DNA of 64,000 nucleotides from Methylotenera sp. RIFCSPLOWO2_02_FULL_45_14 (GCA_001803395.1 MHBU01000025.1:1-64000), one strand, 5' to 3'. Positions 22,177-32,806 are shown, counted from the first letter of the stretch. The notes: generated by a model from the sequence alone, not told the origin. Numbers and translations are program-made.

Positions 22177-22379
22177 ATCATTTCCCTCACTATGGAACGA
22201 GTTGAGTTCTCTTCATGCAATATCTAAAGTGCAGATCGTCATTGATTGAGCCTCTTTAAATATTGGTACTTGCGAATGACTATAGCTACCGGCATTGCCA
22301 CCCTTAAAAACATATAGGTATAGGGAAAATCTAGTACATATAATCAGCGTAGGGATCAAAGACGCTGAGTTCATCACTT

Positions 22380-23723
22380 CTAGCTCAACTGCTCGCGCAA
22401 GTTTTTGACGGCACTGGGCTCACCGCGAACCAGAATGAAGGCGCCGTCACTGTCTGAACGCTCCCCCAGCACCTGACAACTGGCGTAGATTTCCCCGCGC
22501 AATTGCTGTGCCGTCCAAGGCAGGAAAAGCTCGGCTTCAACCAGATCCTGCTGGAAAAACGCGACAATCGTTTCGCGAAGCTTCGCGACATCATCAGATC
22601 GGCGTGCGCTCATCACCACGCAATCCGGATACTTTGTCCGCAAGGCCGCCTCGCGCTCAGTTTGTGCTGCGGCGTCGCCGACGTGGTCGATCTTGTTAAA
22701 AACACGGATGCGCGGCACGACATTCGCACCAATCTCCTCCAGCACTTTATCGGTAACCTCAAGCTGGCGCTCAAATCCAGGATCGCTTGCATCAATGACG
22801 TGCAGCAGCAGCGATGCATCAAGCGCTTCGTCTAGCGTTGACTTGAACGAGGCAACCAAGCCGTGCGGCAGGTTCTTGATAAAACCGACTGTGTCACTGA
22901 CGAGCACGCGTGGCACGCTCTCTGGGTGCAACGCCCGCACTGTGGTATCAAGCGTAGCAAAGAGTTTATTCGCGACCAGCACCTCGCTGCCCGTGAGTGC
23001 GCGCATCAAGGTGGATTTGCCAGCGTTTGTATAGCCAACAAGCGCTACACCAGCTAGCCCCTGACGCTCCTGCCGGCGCGCGCGCTGCGTCTTGCGCTCG
23101 GCATCCATTGCGACGATTTCCTGTTGAAGTTCGGCGATACGGTCACGGATCTTGCGTCGATCCAGCTCAGTTTGTGATTCGCCAGCCCCGCGGCCACCTT
23201 CGCCGCTACGCTGCCGCCCTTGTGAACCAGCAAGCTTAGCAGCCTCACGCATGCGCGGTGCCATGTACCCGAGGCGTGCAATCTCAACTTGGGCGCGCGC
23301 TGCGCGCGAGCGGGCATTGCGATGAAAAATTTCAAGGATGACCATAGTGCGGTCCATCACCATGCAGCCGACCTCAAGCTCAAGGTTGCGTGCCTGCGAT
23401 GGCGAGATCTCGTGGTCAACCAAGAGTGTGTTAATTTCTAAACCTTCAGGATTGGCGACAACTTCATCGAACTCGGATTCCATGGAGTTCGATTCATGGT
23501 TCACATAGCTGCGTATTTCCTGCCGCTTGCCCGCGCCAAGGTAAGCTTTCACGTCAAAACCAGCGCGCTTCTGCACAAACATTTTGACGACCTCATAGCC
23601 TAGTGTTTTTGCGAGCTCACGTAACTCGCAGAGCGACGCCTCGAACTCAATGTCGCTCACGCTCGGCAGTTGAACAGCCGCCACAACAGCGTACTTGGAT
23701 TTCTCTTTAACTTCTTTTTGCAT
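22380..23723 (-). CDS. hflX: GTPase HflX
   Basis: GYTNAGKSTLMRALTG G1 motif, SDTVGFIKNLPHGLVASFKSTL; N-terminal HflX domain. Confidence 0.94.
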   Translation of the reverse strand: MQKEVKEKSKYAVVAAVQLPSVSDIEFEASLCELRELAKTLGYEVVKMFVQKRAGFDVKAYLGAGKRQEIRSYVNHESNSMESEFDEVVANPEGLEINTLLVDHEISPSQARNLELEVGCMVMDRTMVILEIFHRNARSRAARAQVEIARLGYMAPRMREAAKLAGSQGRQRSGEGGRGAGESQTELDRRKIRDRIAELQQEIVAMDAERKTQRARRQERQGLAGVALVGYTNAGKSTLMRALTGSEVLVANKLFATLDTTVRALHPESVPRVLVSDTVGFIKNLPHGLVASFKSTLDEALDASLLLHVIDASDPGFERQLEVTDKVLEEIGANVVPRIRVFNKIDHVGDAAAQTEREAALRTKYPDCVVMSARRSDDVAKLRETIVAFFQQDLVEAELFLPWTAQQLRGEIYASCQVLGERSDSDGAFILVRGEPSAVKNLREQLS

Positions 23724-24039
23724 TAGTGGATTGCATCTCTTGAATGGGCGAGGTCAGATAGTACCTGAAAAGTAATAACCGCAAACATTGAGTATGCACA
23801 AGTAGTAAGTTGAATTCTGCTGTAATAGCTGCCGAGCTAATTAAGCAGATAAGCAGGAATGTAGTCAGTGAACCTCAAAAATGACTGAAACTCGAATCGC
23901 CGATACGAGTCTTATTTCAGGCATCAACCACAAACTAAAAGTCTGCGAAATCTGATTTTAGGTTAGGGATGTGTGAATTTTCATCCATAAGCACCACGTT
24001 AACCGCAGGTTACAAACACACACCTCTTTTCAAGCCGCA

Positions 24040-25485
24040 TTAGCTCACGTTTTTTGCGGCTCTTGCTCGCGCTATCGCCGCCTTTACTTGCGCGGGCGCT
24101 GTGCCGCCAATATGGTTACGGCTATTGAGCGAGCCTTCTAATGTCAACACCGCGTACACATCTTCAGTAATTTGAGTGGCAAATTCTTGTAAAGTGGCCA
24201 GTGGCAAATCGCTTAAATCCACTTTTTTATCGACGGCATAACGCACTGCCAAAGCCACAGCTTCATGTGCATCTCTAAACGGCATACCTTTTTTCACTAA
24301 ATAATCGGCTAAATCGGTTGCGGTTGCAAAGCCTTCACTTGCCGCTTGGCGCATGGCTTCTTTATTGACGGTAAACCCTGCCTTTACCACCACGCCGTTT
24401 TCAATCACTGGCAAACGTAACATATCGGCATAAATTTCTAAGGTAACCAATAGTGTATCTGCTGTATCAAATAGCGGCTCTTTGTCTTCTTGGTTATCTT
24501 TATTGTAAGCCAGCGGCTGGCCTTTCATCAAAGTGAGCAGCGCTGTCAAATGTCCATACACACGGCCAGTTTTGCCACGCACCAATTCCGGCACATCAGG
24601 ATTTTTCTTTTGCGGCATGATCGATGAACCTGTACAAAAGCGGTCTGCAATATCAATAAATGCAAACCTTGGTGAGCTCCACAAAATAAGCTCTTCAGAC
24701 AGCCTGGACAAATGCGTCATCACCAATGAGGCCGCAAAGGTAAATTCAATGGCAAAATCACGGTCTGATACGGCATCGAGTGAGTTTTCACACACGCCAT
24801 CGAAACCTAATTTTTTTGCCACCATTTCACGATCAATCGGGTAACTAGTGCCGGCCAAAGCGGCTGCGCCTAGCGGTAATCTATTCATTCGTTTTTTACA
24901 ATCCTGAAAACGCTCAACATCGCGTTGAAGCATTTCTACATAAGCCATTAAATGATGGCCAAACGTCACCGGTTGCGCCACCTGCAAGTGTGTAAAACCT
25001 GGCATGACGGTATCAAAATGTGCCTCAGCCAAATCCAGCAAGCTTGCCTGTAAGTTGCATAAACCTGAAACAACGTAATCTGTAGTGGCGCGCAACCATA
25101 ACCTAACATCGGTTGTCACTTGGTCGTTACGGCTTCTACCCGTATGTAAGCGCTTACCTGCATCACCAATTTTGTCGGTTAAACGTTTTTCAATGTTGAG
25201 ATGCACGTCTTCTAAATCTAGTAACCATTCGAACTGGCCCGCTTCAATTTCTAGCAGAATTTCAGCCAACCCTAGTTCAATGGATTTTACATCATCCAAA
25301 CTGATGATTTTTTGCGCGCCTAACATTTGCGCATGGGCGATTGAGCCTTGAATATCAAAGGTTGCCAGACGATAATCAAACCCCACTGAGGCTGTGTATT
25401 TTTTTACTAATTCAGCCACTGGTTCGTTAAAACGCCCCGACCAGCTGGTATCTTTTTTATTGAGCGCGCTTGTTTTTTTTGTCAC
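24040..25485 (-). CDS. argH: Argininosuccinate lyase
   Basis: [13 protein letters not shown] and [15 protein letters not shown] signatures. Confidence 0.97.
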   Translation of the reverse strand: MTKKTSALNKKDTSWSGRFNEPVAELVKKYTASVGFDYRLATFDIQGSIAHAQMLGAQKIISLDDVKSIELGLAEILLEIEAGQFEWLLDLEDVHLNIEKRLTDKIGDAGKRLHTGRSRNDQVTTDVRLWLRATTDYVVSGLCNLQASLLDLAEAHFDTVMPGFTHLQVAQPVTFGHHLMAYVEMLQRDVERFQDCKKRMNRLPLGAAALAGTSYPIDREMVAKKLGFDGVCENSLDAVSDRDFAIEFTFAASLVMTHLSRLSEELILWSSPRFAFIDIADRFCTGSSIMPQKKNPDVPELVRGKTGRVYGHLTALLTLMKGQPLAYNKDNQEDKEPLFDTADTLLVTLEIYADMLRLPVIENGVVVKAGFTVNKEAMRQAASEGFATATDLADYLVKKGMPFRDAHEAVALAVRYAVDKKVDLSDLPLATLQEFATQITEDVYAVLTLEGSLNSRNHIGGTAPAQVKAAIARARAAKNVS

Positions 25486-25674
25486 TTTAAATGTGCCTAT
25501 CTGTTTTAACTTTTATTTTAACTTTGTCTTAATTGAGACTGTTATGCTATGTTTTAGTTAAATATAAAAAATTGCTTAATAACAAACTACTTACATGCGT
25601 TAGTATAATGCAAAACATCGTTTTTTAAGACAACGTCATCTAATCAAGGTAGCCAATTCCACTAGAACATATCC

Positions 25675-26679
25675 ATGAGAAACGCCAGCCGCTTACCCAA
25701 TATGCGCAACTTAGGCATTGCGCTCCGTATATTAGTCATCGTCAACACGGCATTAGCGTTGGCGGCTTTTGTGTTAAGCCTTGGTCTCATTGATTTTATG
25801 CAAAAAATTGCGAGCATTTCCACGCTGGCACAACCCATTCTACTTATCAGCCTTTTTTTGTTATATGCCTGCTATCCATTGCTGTCTAAGCGCTCTTACC
25901 AGCAAGGCATTATTGCCACCCTTGCCATCACATTATTGAGTGCGGCTGGGGTATATAGTTTTTTTGCCCAGTTCTGGATTTTTAATGACTTACCTTCCTT
26001 ATTACGCACACTTTTTAGTACCTTGGTCATCAGCGCGATTACTTTATATTATTTTAATTTACACCATCGCGCGTACTCGCCAGCCGTGTCCGAAGCAAGA
26101 TTACAAGCCCTGCAAGCGCGCATTCGTCCGCACTTTTTGTTTAACAGCCTAAATGCTGTGCTATCCCTCATCCGCAGCCAACCTAAGCAAGCCGAAACTG
26201 CGCTTGAAGATATGGCCGATTTATTTCGCGTGTTAATGGCTGATAATCGCGATTTAGTACCGCTGGCGCAAGAAATAGCCTTATGTCGGCAATATTTAGC
26301 CTTAGAAAAATTACGCTTGGATAAACGTCTGATTATTCAATGGCAGATTGATGACATGCCGCCTGACGCCATGATTCCGCCACTGGTGTTACAACCGCTG
26401 CTTGAAAACGCGGTGTATCACGGCATTGAGCCACTCGCTAAAGGCGGCACCATTACCATTCAAATTTACACCAAACAAAATAATGAAGTCCATTTAGTGC
26501 TAAAAAATCCCTACAACGCACAACGCGATCATCATCAAGGTAACAAAATGGCGCTTAACAACATCAAAGAGCGGCTGACCTTGCACTTTGACCTTGAAGC
26601 TTCATTAAAAAGTAAGTTATCCAACGGCGAATATAGCGTTCACATTACGCTGCCGTATCACAGGCACAGCAGCTCATGA
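25675..26679 (+). CDS. LytS/AlgZ-type sensor histidine kinase
   Basis: RIRPHFLFNSLNAVLSLIRSQP (His_kinase motif), N-terminal TM segments; paired with LytTR regulator. Confidence 0.9.
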   Translation: MRNASRLPNMRNLGIALRILVIVNTALALAAFVLSLGLIDFMQKIASISTLAQPILLISLFLLYACYPLLSKRSYQQGIIATLAITLLSAAGVYSFFAQFWIFNDLPSLLRTLFSTLVISAITLYYFNLHHRAYSPAVSEARLQALQARIRPHFLFNSLNAVLSLIRSQPKQAETALEDMADLFRVLMADNRDLVPLAQEIALCRQYLALEKLRLDKRLIIQWQIDDMPPDAMIPPLVLQPLLENAVYHGIEPLAKGGTITIQIYTKQNNEVHLVLKNPYNAQRDHHQGNKMALNNIKERLTLHFDLEASLKSKLSNGEYSVHITLPYHRHSSS

Positions 26680-27443
26680 CTAACAACGCGATGCTCAATA
26701 TTTTAATTGTTGATGACGAAACGCCGGCACGCACGCGTCTGCGAGAGCTGTTAGCCGATATTGGCAATGTTAACGTGGTGGCGGATGCTAAAAACGGCAA
26801 AGAAGCACTTAACCTTGCTAACCAAACGCAGTCAACCCAAGTGCAAGTAGATATTGTGTTACTGGATATTCGTATGCCTGAAATGGACGGTATAGAGGTG
26901 GCTCGCCACCTACAAAAAATGCCTGAACCACCCGCCATTATCTTCACCACGGCGTTCGATAGCTACGCCATGCAAGCATTTGACATACACGCAGTCGATT
27001 ATTTACTAAAACCCATCCGTTTTGAACGGCTACAAACGGCGTTACAAAAAGCACGCGCGCTGTTACCTAGCCAGATTGAGGCGCTCACGCCGCTTAACCC
27101 GCAAAGAACACATTTAAGTATTACTGAACGCAGCCGTATTTTGCTAATACCCATTGCCGATATTATTTATCTACGCGCTGAGCTCAAATACATCACAGTG
27201 CGCACCGCCGAACGTGAGTACCTGATAGAAGAATCACTCACTCACTTAGAACAAGAGTTTAGCAATATTTTTATACGGCTACATCGTAATTGTTTAGTCG
27301 CAAGTGCTTACATCTTAGGCTATGAAAAGCGCCATCAGGACGAACACGGCGAAAAACAGTGGGTGGTCTTGCTTAAAAACATTCCTGATACCGTCACTGT
27401 AAGTCGCCGCCAGCAGCATTTAATCCGTCAAAATAATCTCTAA
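26676..27443 (+). CDS. LytTR-family response regulator (AlgR-like)
   Basis: Receiver domain LIVDDETPARTRL...LLDIRMPEMDG plus LytTR domain. Confidence 0.93.
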   Translation: MTNNAMLNILIVDDETPARTRLRELLADIGNVNVVADAKNGKEALNLANQTQSTQVQVDIVLLDIRMPEMDGIEVARHLQKMPEPPAIIFTTAFDSYAMQAFDIHAVDYLLKPIRFERLQTALQKARALLPSQIEALTPLNPQRTHLSITERSRILLIPIADIIYLRAELKYITVRTAEREYLIEESLTHLEQEFSNIFIRLHRNCLVASAYILGYEKRHQDEHGEKQWVVLLKNIPDTVTVSRRQQHLIRQNNL

Positions 27444-27466
27444 GAAAATCGACGACAACCCACTGT

Positions 27467-28147
27467 TTATTTTTTAGTTTTATTCGCCTCTAACTCCGCG
27501 ATAGTTTTAGCAGCCCACTCTTTTCCACCCAAACCAAATGCTAACGCTAGTGCCAAGAATATCGCCCCAAACACAATTACAAACAGTGAATGAATAAGCT
27601 GCGTGCCGATGCCCAATTGTTCTAACGCAACAAATATGGCTAATATTTGAATGCCGTATTCCGCAGAAGTGCTAACCGTTAATGCAGCTGAAAATTTAAT
27701 GCTATGCAGCCATGCAAATATCAATTTATTAACAAAGCGCGCCAACAAAGTACCAAATATAATCACTAAAATCGCTAAAATGATGCGCGGTAAATAACCT
27801 GCCAATTGCTGCAATAAACCGGCCACTTCACTTAATCCTAAAGTACTGGCGCCAGTTGTAATGAATAAAATAATCACTAACCAATACATTACCTGGCTAA
27901 TAATGCCGCTTAAAGTGACGTTCAAACTACCACTGTTAACAAAGGCCTCTAGACCCGATTTTTTAGCAAACTTATCAAAGTGCGATAGCTCCAATAATCT
28001 TTTTACAGTTGATCTAACTAATTTCGCAACGATCCAACCAAAAAGTAAAATAACAATCACCGCTAATAATTTAGGTACAAAATGCACAAGTTGCACCCAA
28101 AATTGGTTAAGTGATTCCATGAAAACTTCAAGCTGATACTGCATCAT
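27467..28147 (-). CDS. Mechanosensitive-channel-related TM-helix repeat membrane protein
   Basis: Repeated TM segments (LAVIVILLFGWIVAKLV, ILAILVIIFGTLLARFV) and AFGLGGKEWA. Confidence 0.75.
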   Translation of the reverse strand: MMQYQLEVFMESLNQFWVQLVHFVPKLLAVIVILLFGWIVAKLVRSTVKRLLELSHFDKFAKKSGLEAFVNSGSLNVTLSGIISQVMYWLVIILFITTGASTLGLSEVAGLLQQLAGYLPRIILAILVIIFGTLLARFVNKLIFAWLHSIKFSAALTVSTSAEYGIQILAIFVALEQLGIGTQLIHSLFVIVFGAIFLALALAFGLGGKEWAAKTIAELEANKTKK

Positions 28148-28289
28148 GATCTCCTTGCATCTAGTAAAATTTAAGTTCTAAATTTATTGAACACATTAAG
28201 CTTAACCTAAAATTGAAATTATTTATCCGCTAATTGCAAACTTTTATCCCTTTATACTTGCCAGCAATCACTGTGTTAAAATCCAATTT

Positions 28290-29231
28290 ATGCTAAATTT
28301 ATCCAAACCTATTAAGCCCCAAAAACTCGTCATCGCCTCTCGCGAAAGTGCACTCGCCATGTGGCAGGCACGCCATATTCAAAGCCGTTTACAAACGCTA
28401 TATCCCGAGACGGAAGTTACCATTTTGGGTATGACCACCACTGGCGACCAAATTTTAGACACACCGTTAGCCAAAGTGGGTGGCAAAGGCTTGTTTGTAA
28501 AAGAATTAGAAACAGCGCTAGCGGATGGTCGTGCAGATTTAGCCGTACATAGTATGAAAGATGTACCGATGAATCTGCCTGAGGGCTTTATCCTCGCTGC
28601 GACAGGCGAACGCGAAGACCCGCGCGACGCCTTTGTTTCAAACAATTTTGCCTCGCTTGAAGACTTACCATTGGGTAGCATTGTCGGTACTTCTAGTTTG
28701 CGCCGTCAAAGCCAATTACAGGCACGTTTTTCGCACTTAAAAATTGAATCCTTACGCGGCAATTTGCAAACACGCTTGCGCAAGCTTGATGAAGGACAAT
28801 ATGCAGCGATTATTCTCGCTGCTGCAGGTTTAATTCGTCTTGAGTTAGGCCACAGAATCCGCCAATTTATTTCACCAGAATTAAGCATCCCAGCCGTAGG
28901 ACAAGGTGCATTGGGCATTGAAATTTGCGCTAGCCGCCAAGATTTAATTGCCACCCTTGCGCCGCTCAATCACCCGGATACGCAAGTGTGTGTAGAAGCT
29001 GAACGCGGCATGAGCCGTGCCCTTGCCGGCAGCTGCACCGTGCCACTTGGTGCCTATGCCGTATGCGAAGCTGATCACATTCGCATCACAGGTTTTGTGG
29101 CCAGCGTGGACGGCAAACAAATGCTCATTGAAACCACCACTGGCAACAGAAACAACGCTGAAGCTTTAGGTAGGGCACTGGCAGACCAGTTGATTGCAAA
29201 AGGTGCAGATAAAATACTGGCGGCGTTATAG
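28290..29231 (+). CDS. hemC: Porphobilinogen deaminase
   Basis: [33 protein letters not shown]. Confidence 0.97.
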   Translation: MLNLSKPIKPQKLVIASRESALAMWQARHIQSRLQTLYPETEVTILGMTTTGDQILDTPLAKVGGKGLFVKELETALADGRADLAVHSMKDVPMNLPEGFILAATGEREDPRDAFVSNNFASLEDLPLGSIVGTSSLRRQSQLQARFSHLKIESLRGNLQTRLRKLDEGQYAAIILAAAGLIRLELGHRIRQFISPELSIPAVGQGALGIEICASRQDLIATLAPLNHPDTQVCVEAERGMSRALAGSCTVPLGAYAVCEADHIRITGFVASVDGKQMLIETTTGNRNNAEALGRALADQLIAKGADKILAAL

Positions 29232-29250
29232 CCCGCCGCTTCGCGCTATT

Positions 29251-30027
29251 ATGACCACCGATTCTCTGCTCAAAGATTTACACATCGCTGTCACGCGCCC
29301 TGTTGACCAAGCACAAAGTTTGTGTGAAGCCATTGCAAATCATGGTGGCACGGCTATTTTATTCCCGCTCATTGCCGTTGCGCCTTTACAAAATTATCAA
29401 GTCTTTGAACAGCAACTCAGCCAACTTGAAACCACCGATTGGGCAATATTTATTAGCTCCAATGCGGTTGATTACGCCATGCCGCGCGTGCTTAAAAAAT
29501 TTGGCAACGTGCCAGAAAATTTAAAGTTCGCAGCCATTGGCCACCAAACCGCTAAACAGCTCAGCCTTTATGGCGTCCATAATGTACTTATTCCACACAC
29601 ACGCTTTGATAGCGAAACCCTGTTAGCTCTTTCTGAAATGCAAAAGGTTGCGGGTCTGACTATCGCCATTTTTCGCGGTGTTGGCGGACGCGAATTGATG
29701 GCAGAAACGTTAAAGTCTCGCGGTGCGAATGTCTATTTTGCTGAAAGCTATTGCCGGATAAACCCGCAAACCGACACCCATTTACTCAGTGAGCAATGGC
29801 GGCAAGGCAAACTTGAGGCTATAGTGGTTACCAGCAGTGAAGCCATGCGCTATTTATTGCAAATGGCAGGTGAATCTGTCTGGCTACCGCATGTAACCTT
29901 ATGCGTAAATCATGAGAGAATTGCCGAGTTACCCAAACAACTTGGTTTAAAAGTGTTGGTTGCCACCGCACCCGGTGATGACGCCATGTTGCAATGCTTA
30001 TCCCAATTGGTAAAAAATCATGACTGA
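29251..30027 (+). CDS. hemD: Uroporphyrinogen-III synthase
   Basis: HemD-like pattern (AVTRPVDQAQ, DWAIFISSNAVDYAM); ATG at 29251 preferred over the upstream start in the ORF track. Confidence 0.92.
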   Translation: MTTDSLLKDLHIAVTRPVDQAQSLCEAIANHGGTAILFPLIAVAPLQNYQVFEQQLSQLETTDWAIFISSNAVDYAMPRVLKKFGNVPENLKFAAIGHQTAKQLSLYGVHNVLIPHTRFDSETLLALSEMQKVAGLTIAIFRGVGGRELMAETLKSRGANVYFAESYCRINPQTDTHLLSEQWRQGKLEAIVVTSSEAMRYLLQMAGESVWLPHVTLCVNHERIAELPKQLGLKVLVATAPGDDAMLQCLSQLVKNHD

Positions 30028-31075
30028 ACCAATCCCACATGACAACCGAGCAGCCGCGTTATTTGTAGAAAGACGCCGGCCTTCCATGTTGGCCACGGGC
30101 ACACTGCTATTGGTCATTATAGCCATATTGACACTGGCTTGGCAGTGGTTAAATACTCGTCACAGATTTAATGAAGTAGAAAAATCTCTCAGCCACAAAT
30201 TAGAAACCTACCAAGCGCTTAATCAGCAAAGCCTGGCATTGGCAACGCAAGCTGAGGAGCGTAGCACGCAGGCCAATGCGCGCACTGTGCTGCTTGAGCA
30301 AAAACTGGCAGAATCACGCGACCAACAAGAGGTACTGCAAACGCTGTACAACCAGTTGGCTGAAAACCGCGAATCAACCGCTGTGGCTGAAGTTGAACAA
30401 CTGTTAAACATTGCCAATCAGCAATTACAACTTGCTGGCAATGTAAAATCCGCCTTACTCGCGCTACAAGCTGCACAAAAAAGGCTGCAGCCAATCGACC
30501 TGCCTCGTGCCACGCAACTGCGCGAAACACTTAATCTTGAAATTGAAAAATTACGTGATCTGCCACAAGTAGATGTGATTACCCTGAGTGCTCAGCTCAC
30601 TTATTTGTCTGAATTATGCAGCACCCTGCCCTTAATTAGCGAGCGCCAACCGACACTCAACGCCAATGCGGTGCAACAAGAATCACAAACTACAGAAAAA
30701 AATGCTTTGCAAAGGTTTGCATTTTCCATTTGGGATGACATCAAAAACCTAGTCACGGTCGAGCGCATCGACAAACCTGAACCACCACTGCTAGCCGCTG
30801 ACCACGCATTTTACCTGCATGAAAATCTAAAACTAAGGTTGCTCACAGCGCGCATTGCACTGCTACAACATGATGAAGCCACCTACAAAGCGGATTTGAA
30901 CACCGTCAATAACTGGCTCAATCAATACTTTGACACCAAGCACCCCAACACCATCAAAGCATTCAATCTGCTCAAAAAACTATCCAGCAACAATATCAGC
31001 ATAGAGTTACCGCAATTAACGGATAGTCTAGCCGCTGTAAACCGCTACAAATTGAGCCTTGAACAAAGCGATTAA
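30020..31075 (+). CDS. hemX: HemX-like uroporphyrinogen-III C-methyltransferase family membrane protein
   Basis: One TM helix, coiled-coil, C-terminal HemX-like region; position in hemCDXY. Confidence 0.85.
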   Translation: MTEPIPHDNRAAALFVERRRPSMLATGTLLLVIIAILTLAWQWLNTRHRFNEVEKSLSHKLETYQALNQQSLALATQAEERSTQANARTVLLEQKLAESRDQQEVLQTLYNQLAENRESTAVAEVEQLLNIANQQLQLAGNVKSALLALQAAQKRLQPIDLPRATQLRETLNLEIEKLRDLPQVDVITLSAQLTYLSELCSTLPLISERQPTLNANAVQQESQTTEKNALQRFAFSIWDDIKNLVTVERIDKPEPPLLAADHAFYLHENLKLRLLTARIALLQHDEATYKADLNTVNNWLNQYFDTKHPNTIKAFNLLKKLSSNNISIELPQLTDSLAAVNRYKLSLEQSD

Positions 31076-31090
31076 ACGAGCTGAAAAATT

Positions 31091-31510
31091 ATGATGAAAC
31101 GCAAAATTTTTTGGTGGCTTTTGATGTTTTTACTGCTGGTAAGCCTCGTGTGGTTAGCCAGTAACAACCAAGGCTATGTGCTGATTGTGCGCTCACCCTA
31201 CCGTGTGCAAATATCGTTTAATTTCTTACTTATTTTGTTTGTACTCAGCTTTTTTGGTTTGCATTACTGCTTAAGATTTATGCATTTCTTGCGCCGCTTA
31301 CCCGCAAGTCGGCGCAGTAAAAAAGAATCCCTACGTTTAAAAGCCGGCAACGCCGCGCTGTTAGAAGGCATGCATGCATTGGCAGAGGGTGATTTTGACA
31401 AAGCTGAAGCTTCTGCCAAACTCGCACAAGAATTGATACAAAACTCAGACCTTGAAAAACTGATTCGTACACTTGCGGCAGAAAAAGTTAAAACAAGGCG
31501 TGTCGTTTAA
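31091..31510 (+). CDS. hemY: Short HemY-like protein (N-terminal domain only)
   Basis: 139 aa with HemY-like N-terminal TM pair and LKAGNAALLEGMHALAEGDFDKAE; position downstream of hemX. Confidence 0.75.
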   Translation: MMKRKIFWWLLMFLLLVSLVWLASNNQGYVLIVRSPYRVQISFNFLLILFVLSFFGLHYCLRFMHFLRRLPASRRSKKESLRLKAGNAALLEGMHALAEGDFDKAEASAKLAQELIQNSDLEKLIRTLAAEKVKTRRVV

Positions 31511-31543
31511 ATAGCGGTATCGTAAAACCAGCAAGCGTTAAGA

Positions 31544-32575
31544 TCATCCAACCGCCACAGCAGGCACTGGCTTAGCATAGTTAAACGCATCCGAATAAAA
31601 CGCATCTTCAGGCAAACCTGCGTTTAAAAAGCTAACATGCGCTACCTCTACCATTGCGGGTGCGCCACAGCAATACACTTCAAAACCACTTAAATCCCCT
31701 GCATCATCTAATACCGCTTGATGCACCAAGCCTGTGCGGCCCTGCCAGTGGTCTTCAGGGGTTGCATCAGATAACACTGGTATAAATTGAATGTGCGGAT
31801 GCGCCTCTGCCCAAGCAGTTGGCAACTCTGGCATATAAAGGTCTTGTAACGTTCTTGCACCCCAATACAAGATCACGTTACGTTTGATATTATTGTGAAG
31901 CATGTGCTCTATAATGCCCTTGATGGGCGCAAAACCCGTACCGCCTGCCACCATAATCATCGGCTTTGTCGATTCATCTCGGTAATAAAAACTACCGAAT
32001 GGTGCCTCTATGCGCAAAATGGCTTTGTCTGGCATTTCATTAAACACATACTGCGTAAATTGCCCATCTGGAATTAAGCGCAAATGTAGCTCTAGTAAAT
32101 TATCCACATGCGGTGCATTGGCGAGCGAAAATGCACGTCGCTTGCCATCTTTAAGCAAAAATTCGATATATTGCCCAGCGAAGAACTGTAAATGCTCGTT
32201 ACTTGGCAGCTTTAGAAATAAAGCCATCACGTCATGTGATAGTTGCTGTTTACGCTCAACCCGTGTGGGGATAATTCGTGGATGGATCACGCCAGTGTTA
32301 ATCTCACGACATTCAATAGTGAGGTCCGTAAGCGGTTTTGCACAGCAGAATAAAGCCTTGCCTGCTGCCTTTTCTGCCTCCGTCAGTGCGCTGGCGGCAT
32401 ATTCACCATAATCGACTTCGCCACTTAGCACCATGCCTTTGCAACTGCCACAGGCGCCGTTGCGGCAACCATACGGAATGTTAAATCCTGCATCTATGGC
32501 AGACTCCAACACGGTTTCATAAGCTTTTGCGGTGTAACTGTGGCCGCTAGGTTGAATGGTAATTTGATATGTCAT
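31544..32575 (-). CDS. 2Fe-2S ferredoxin/FAD/NAD(P) oxidoreductase (CDP-6-deoxy-delta-3,4-glucoseen reductase-like)
   Basis: CRNGACGSCKG...LFCC 2Fe-2S motif; RAFSLAN flavin and GGTGFAPIKG nucleotide motifs. Confidence 0.9.
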   Translation of the reverse strand: MTYQITIQPSGHSYTAKAYETVLESAIDAGFNIPYGCRNGACGSCKGMVLSGEVDYGEYAASALTEAEKAAGKALFCCAKPLTDLTIECREINTGVIHPRIIPTRVERKQQLSHDVMALFLKLPSNEHLQFFAGQYIEFLLKDGKRRAFSLANAPHVDNLLELHLRLIPDGQFTQYVFNEMPDKAILRIEAPFGSFYYRDESTKPMIMVAGGTGFAPIKGIIEHMLHNNIKRNVILYWGARTLQDLYMPELPTAWAEAHPHIQFIPVLSDATPEDHWQGRTGLVHQAVLDDAGDLSGFEVYCCGAPAMVEVAHVSFLNAGLPEDAFYSDAFNYAKPVPAVAVG

Positions 32576-32604
32576 GCTTTAATTCTCAGGTAATTTTTAA
32601 TGGT

Positions 32605-32806
32605 AAAGACACCTCTAAAAACACAAACTTCTAACCGTAAAGGTCATCACCACCAATCTAAGCAGCTAAAGCTGCAAGATTGGTGCGATAAGCTAGGCTA
32701 GGCGCGAGTGGAAAATTAAGACGCCGCATATATTTGATATGCAAGGAGTAATTTTTCAGGAGCAACGACGCATAGCGACGAAACTTGTGTTTTTAGAGGT
32801 GTCTTT
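32605..32806. repeat. 202-bp intergenic element bounded by 22-bp perfect inverted repeats
   Basis: Left arm AAAGACACCTCTAAAAACACAA (32605-32626); right arm is its exact reverse complement (32785-32806); internal palindrome CACCAATCT-aaGCAGCTaaAGCTGC-AGATTGGTG (32651-32685). Confidence 0.8.

Noticed and set aside
22503-23335. Several long ORFs (61-113 aa) overlapping hflX in other frames on both strands
   Set aside because: High GC reduces stop codons; the HflX frame has clear conserved motifs, so these are shadow ORFs.
27467-31510. The algZR-hemCDXY neighbourhood as a novel system
   Set aside because: This arrangement is known in Pseudomonas and other Proteobacteria; only the short HemY and inserted channel-like gene are noteworthy.
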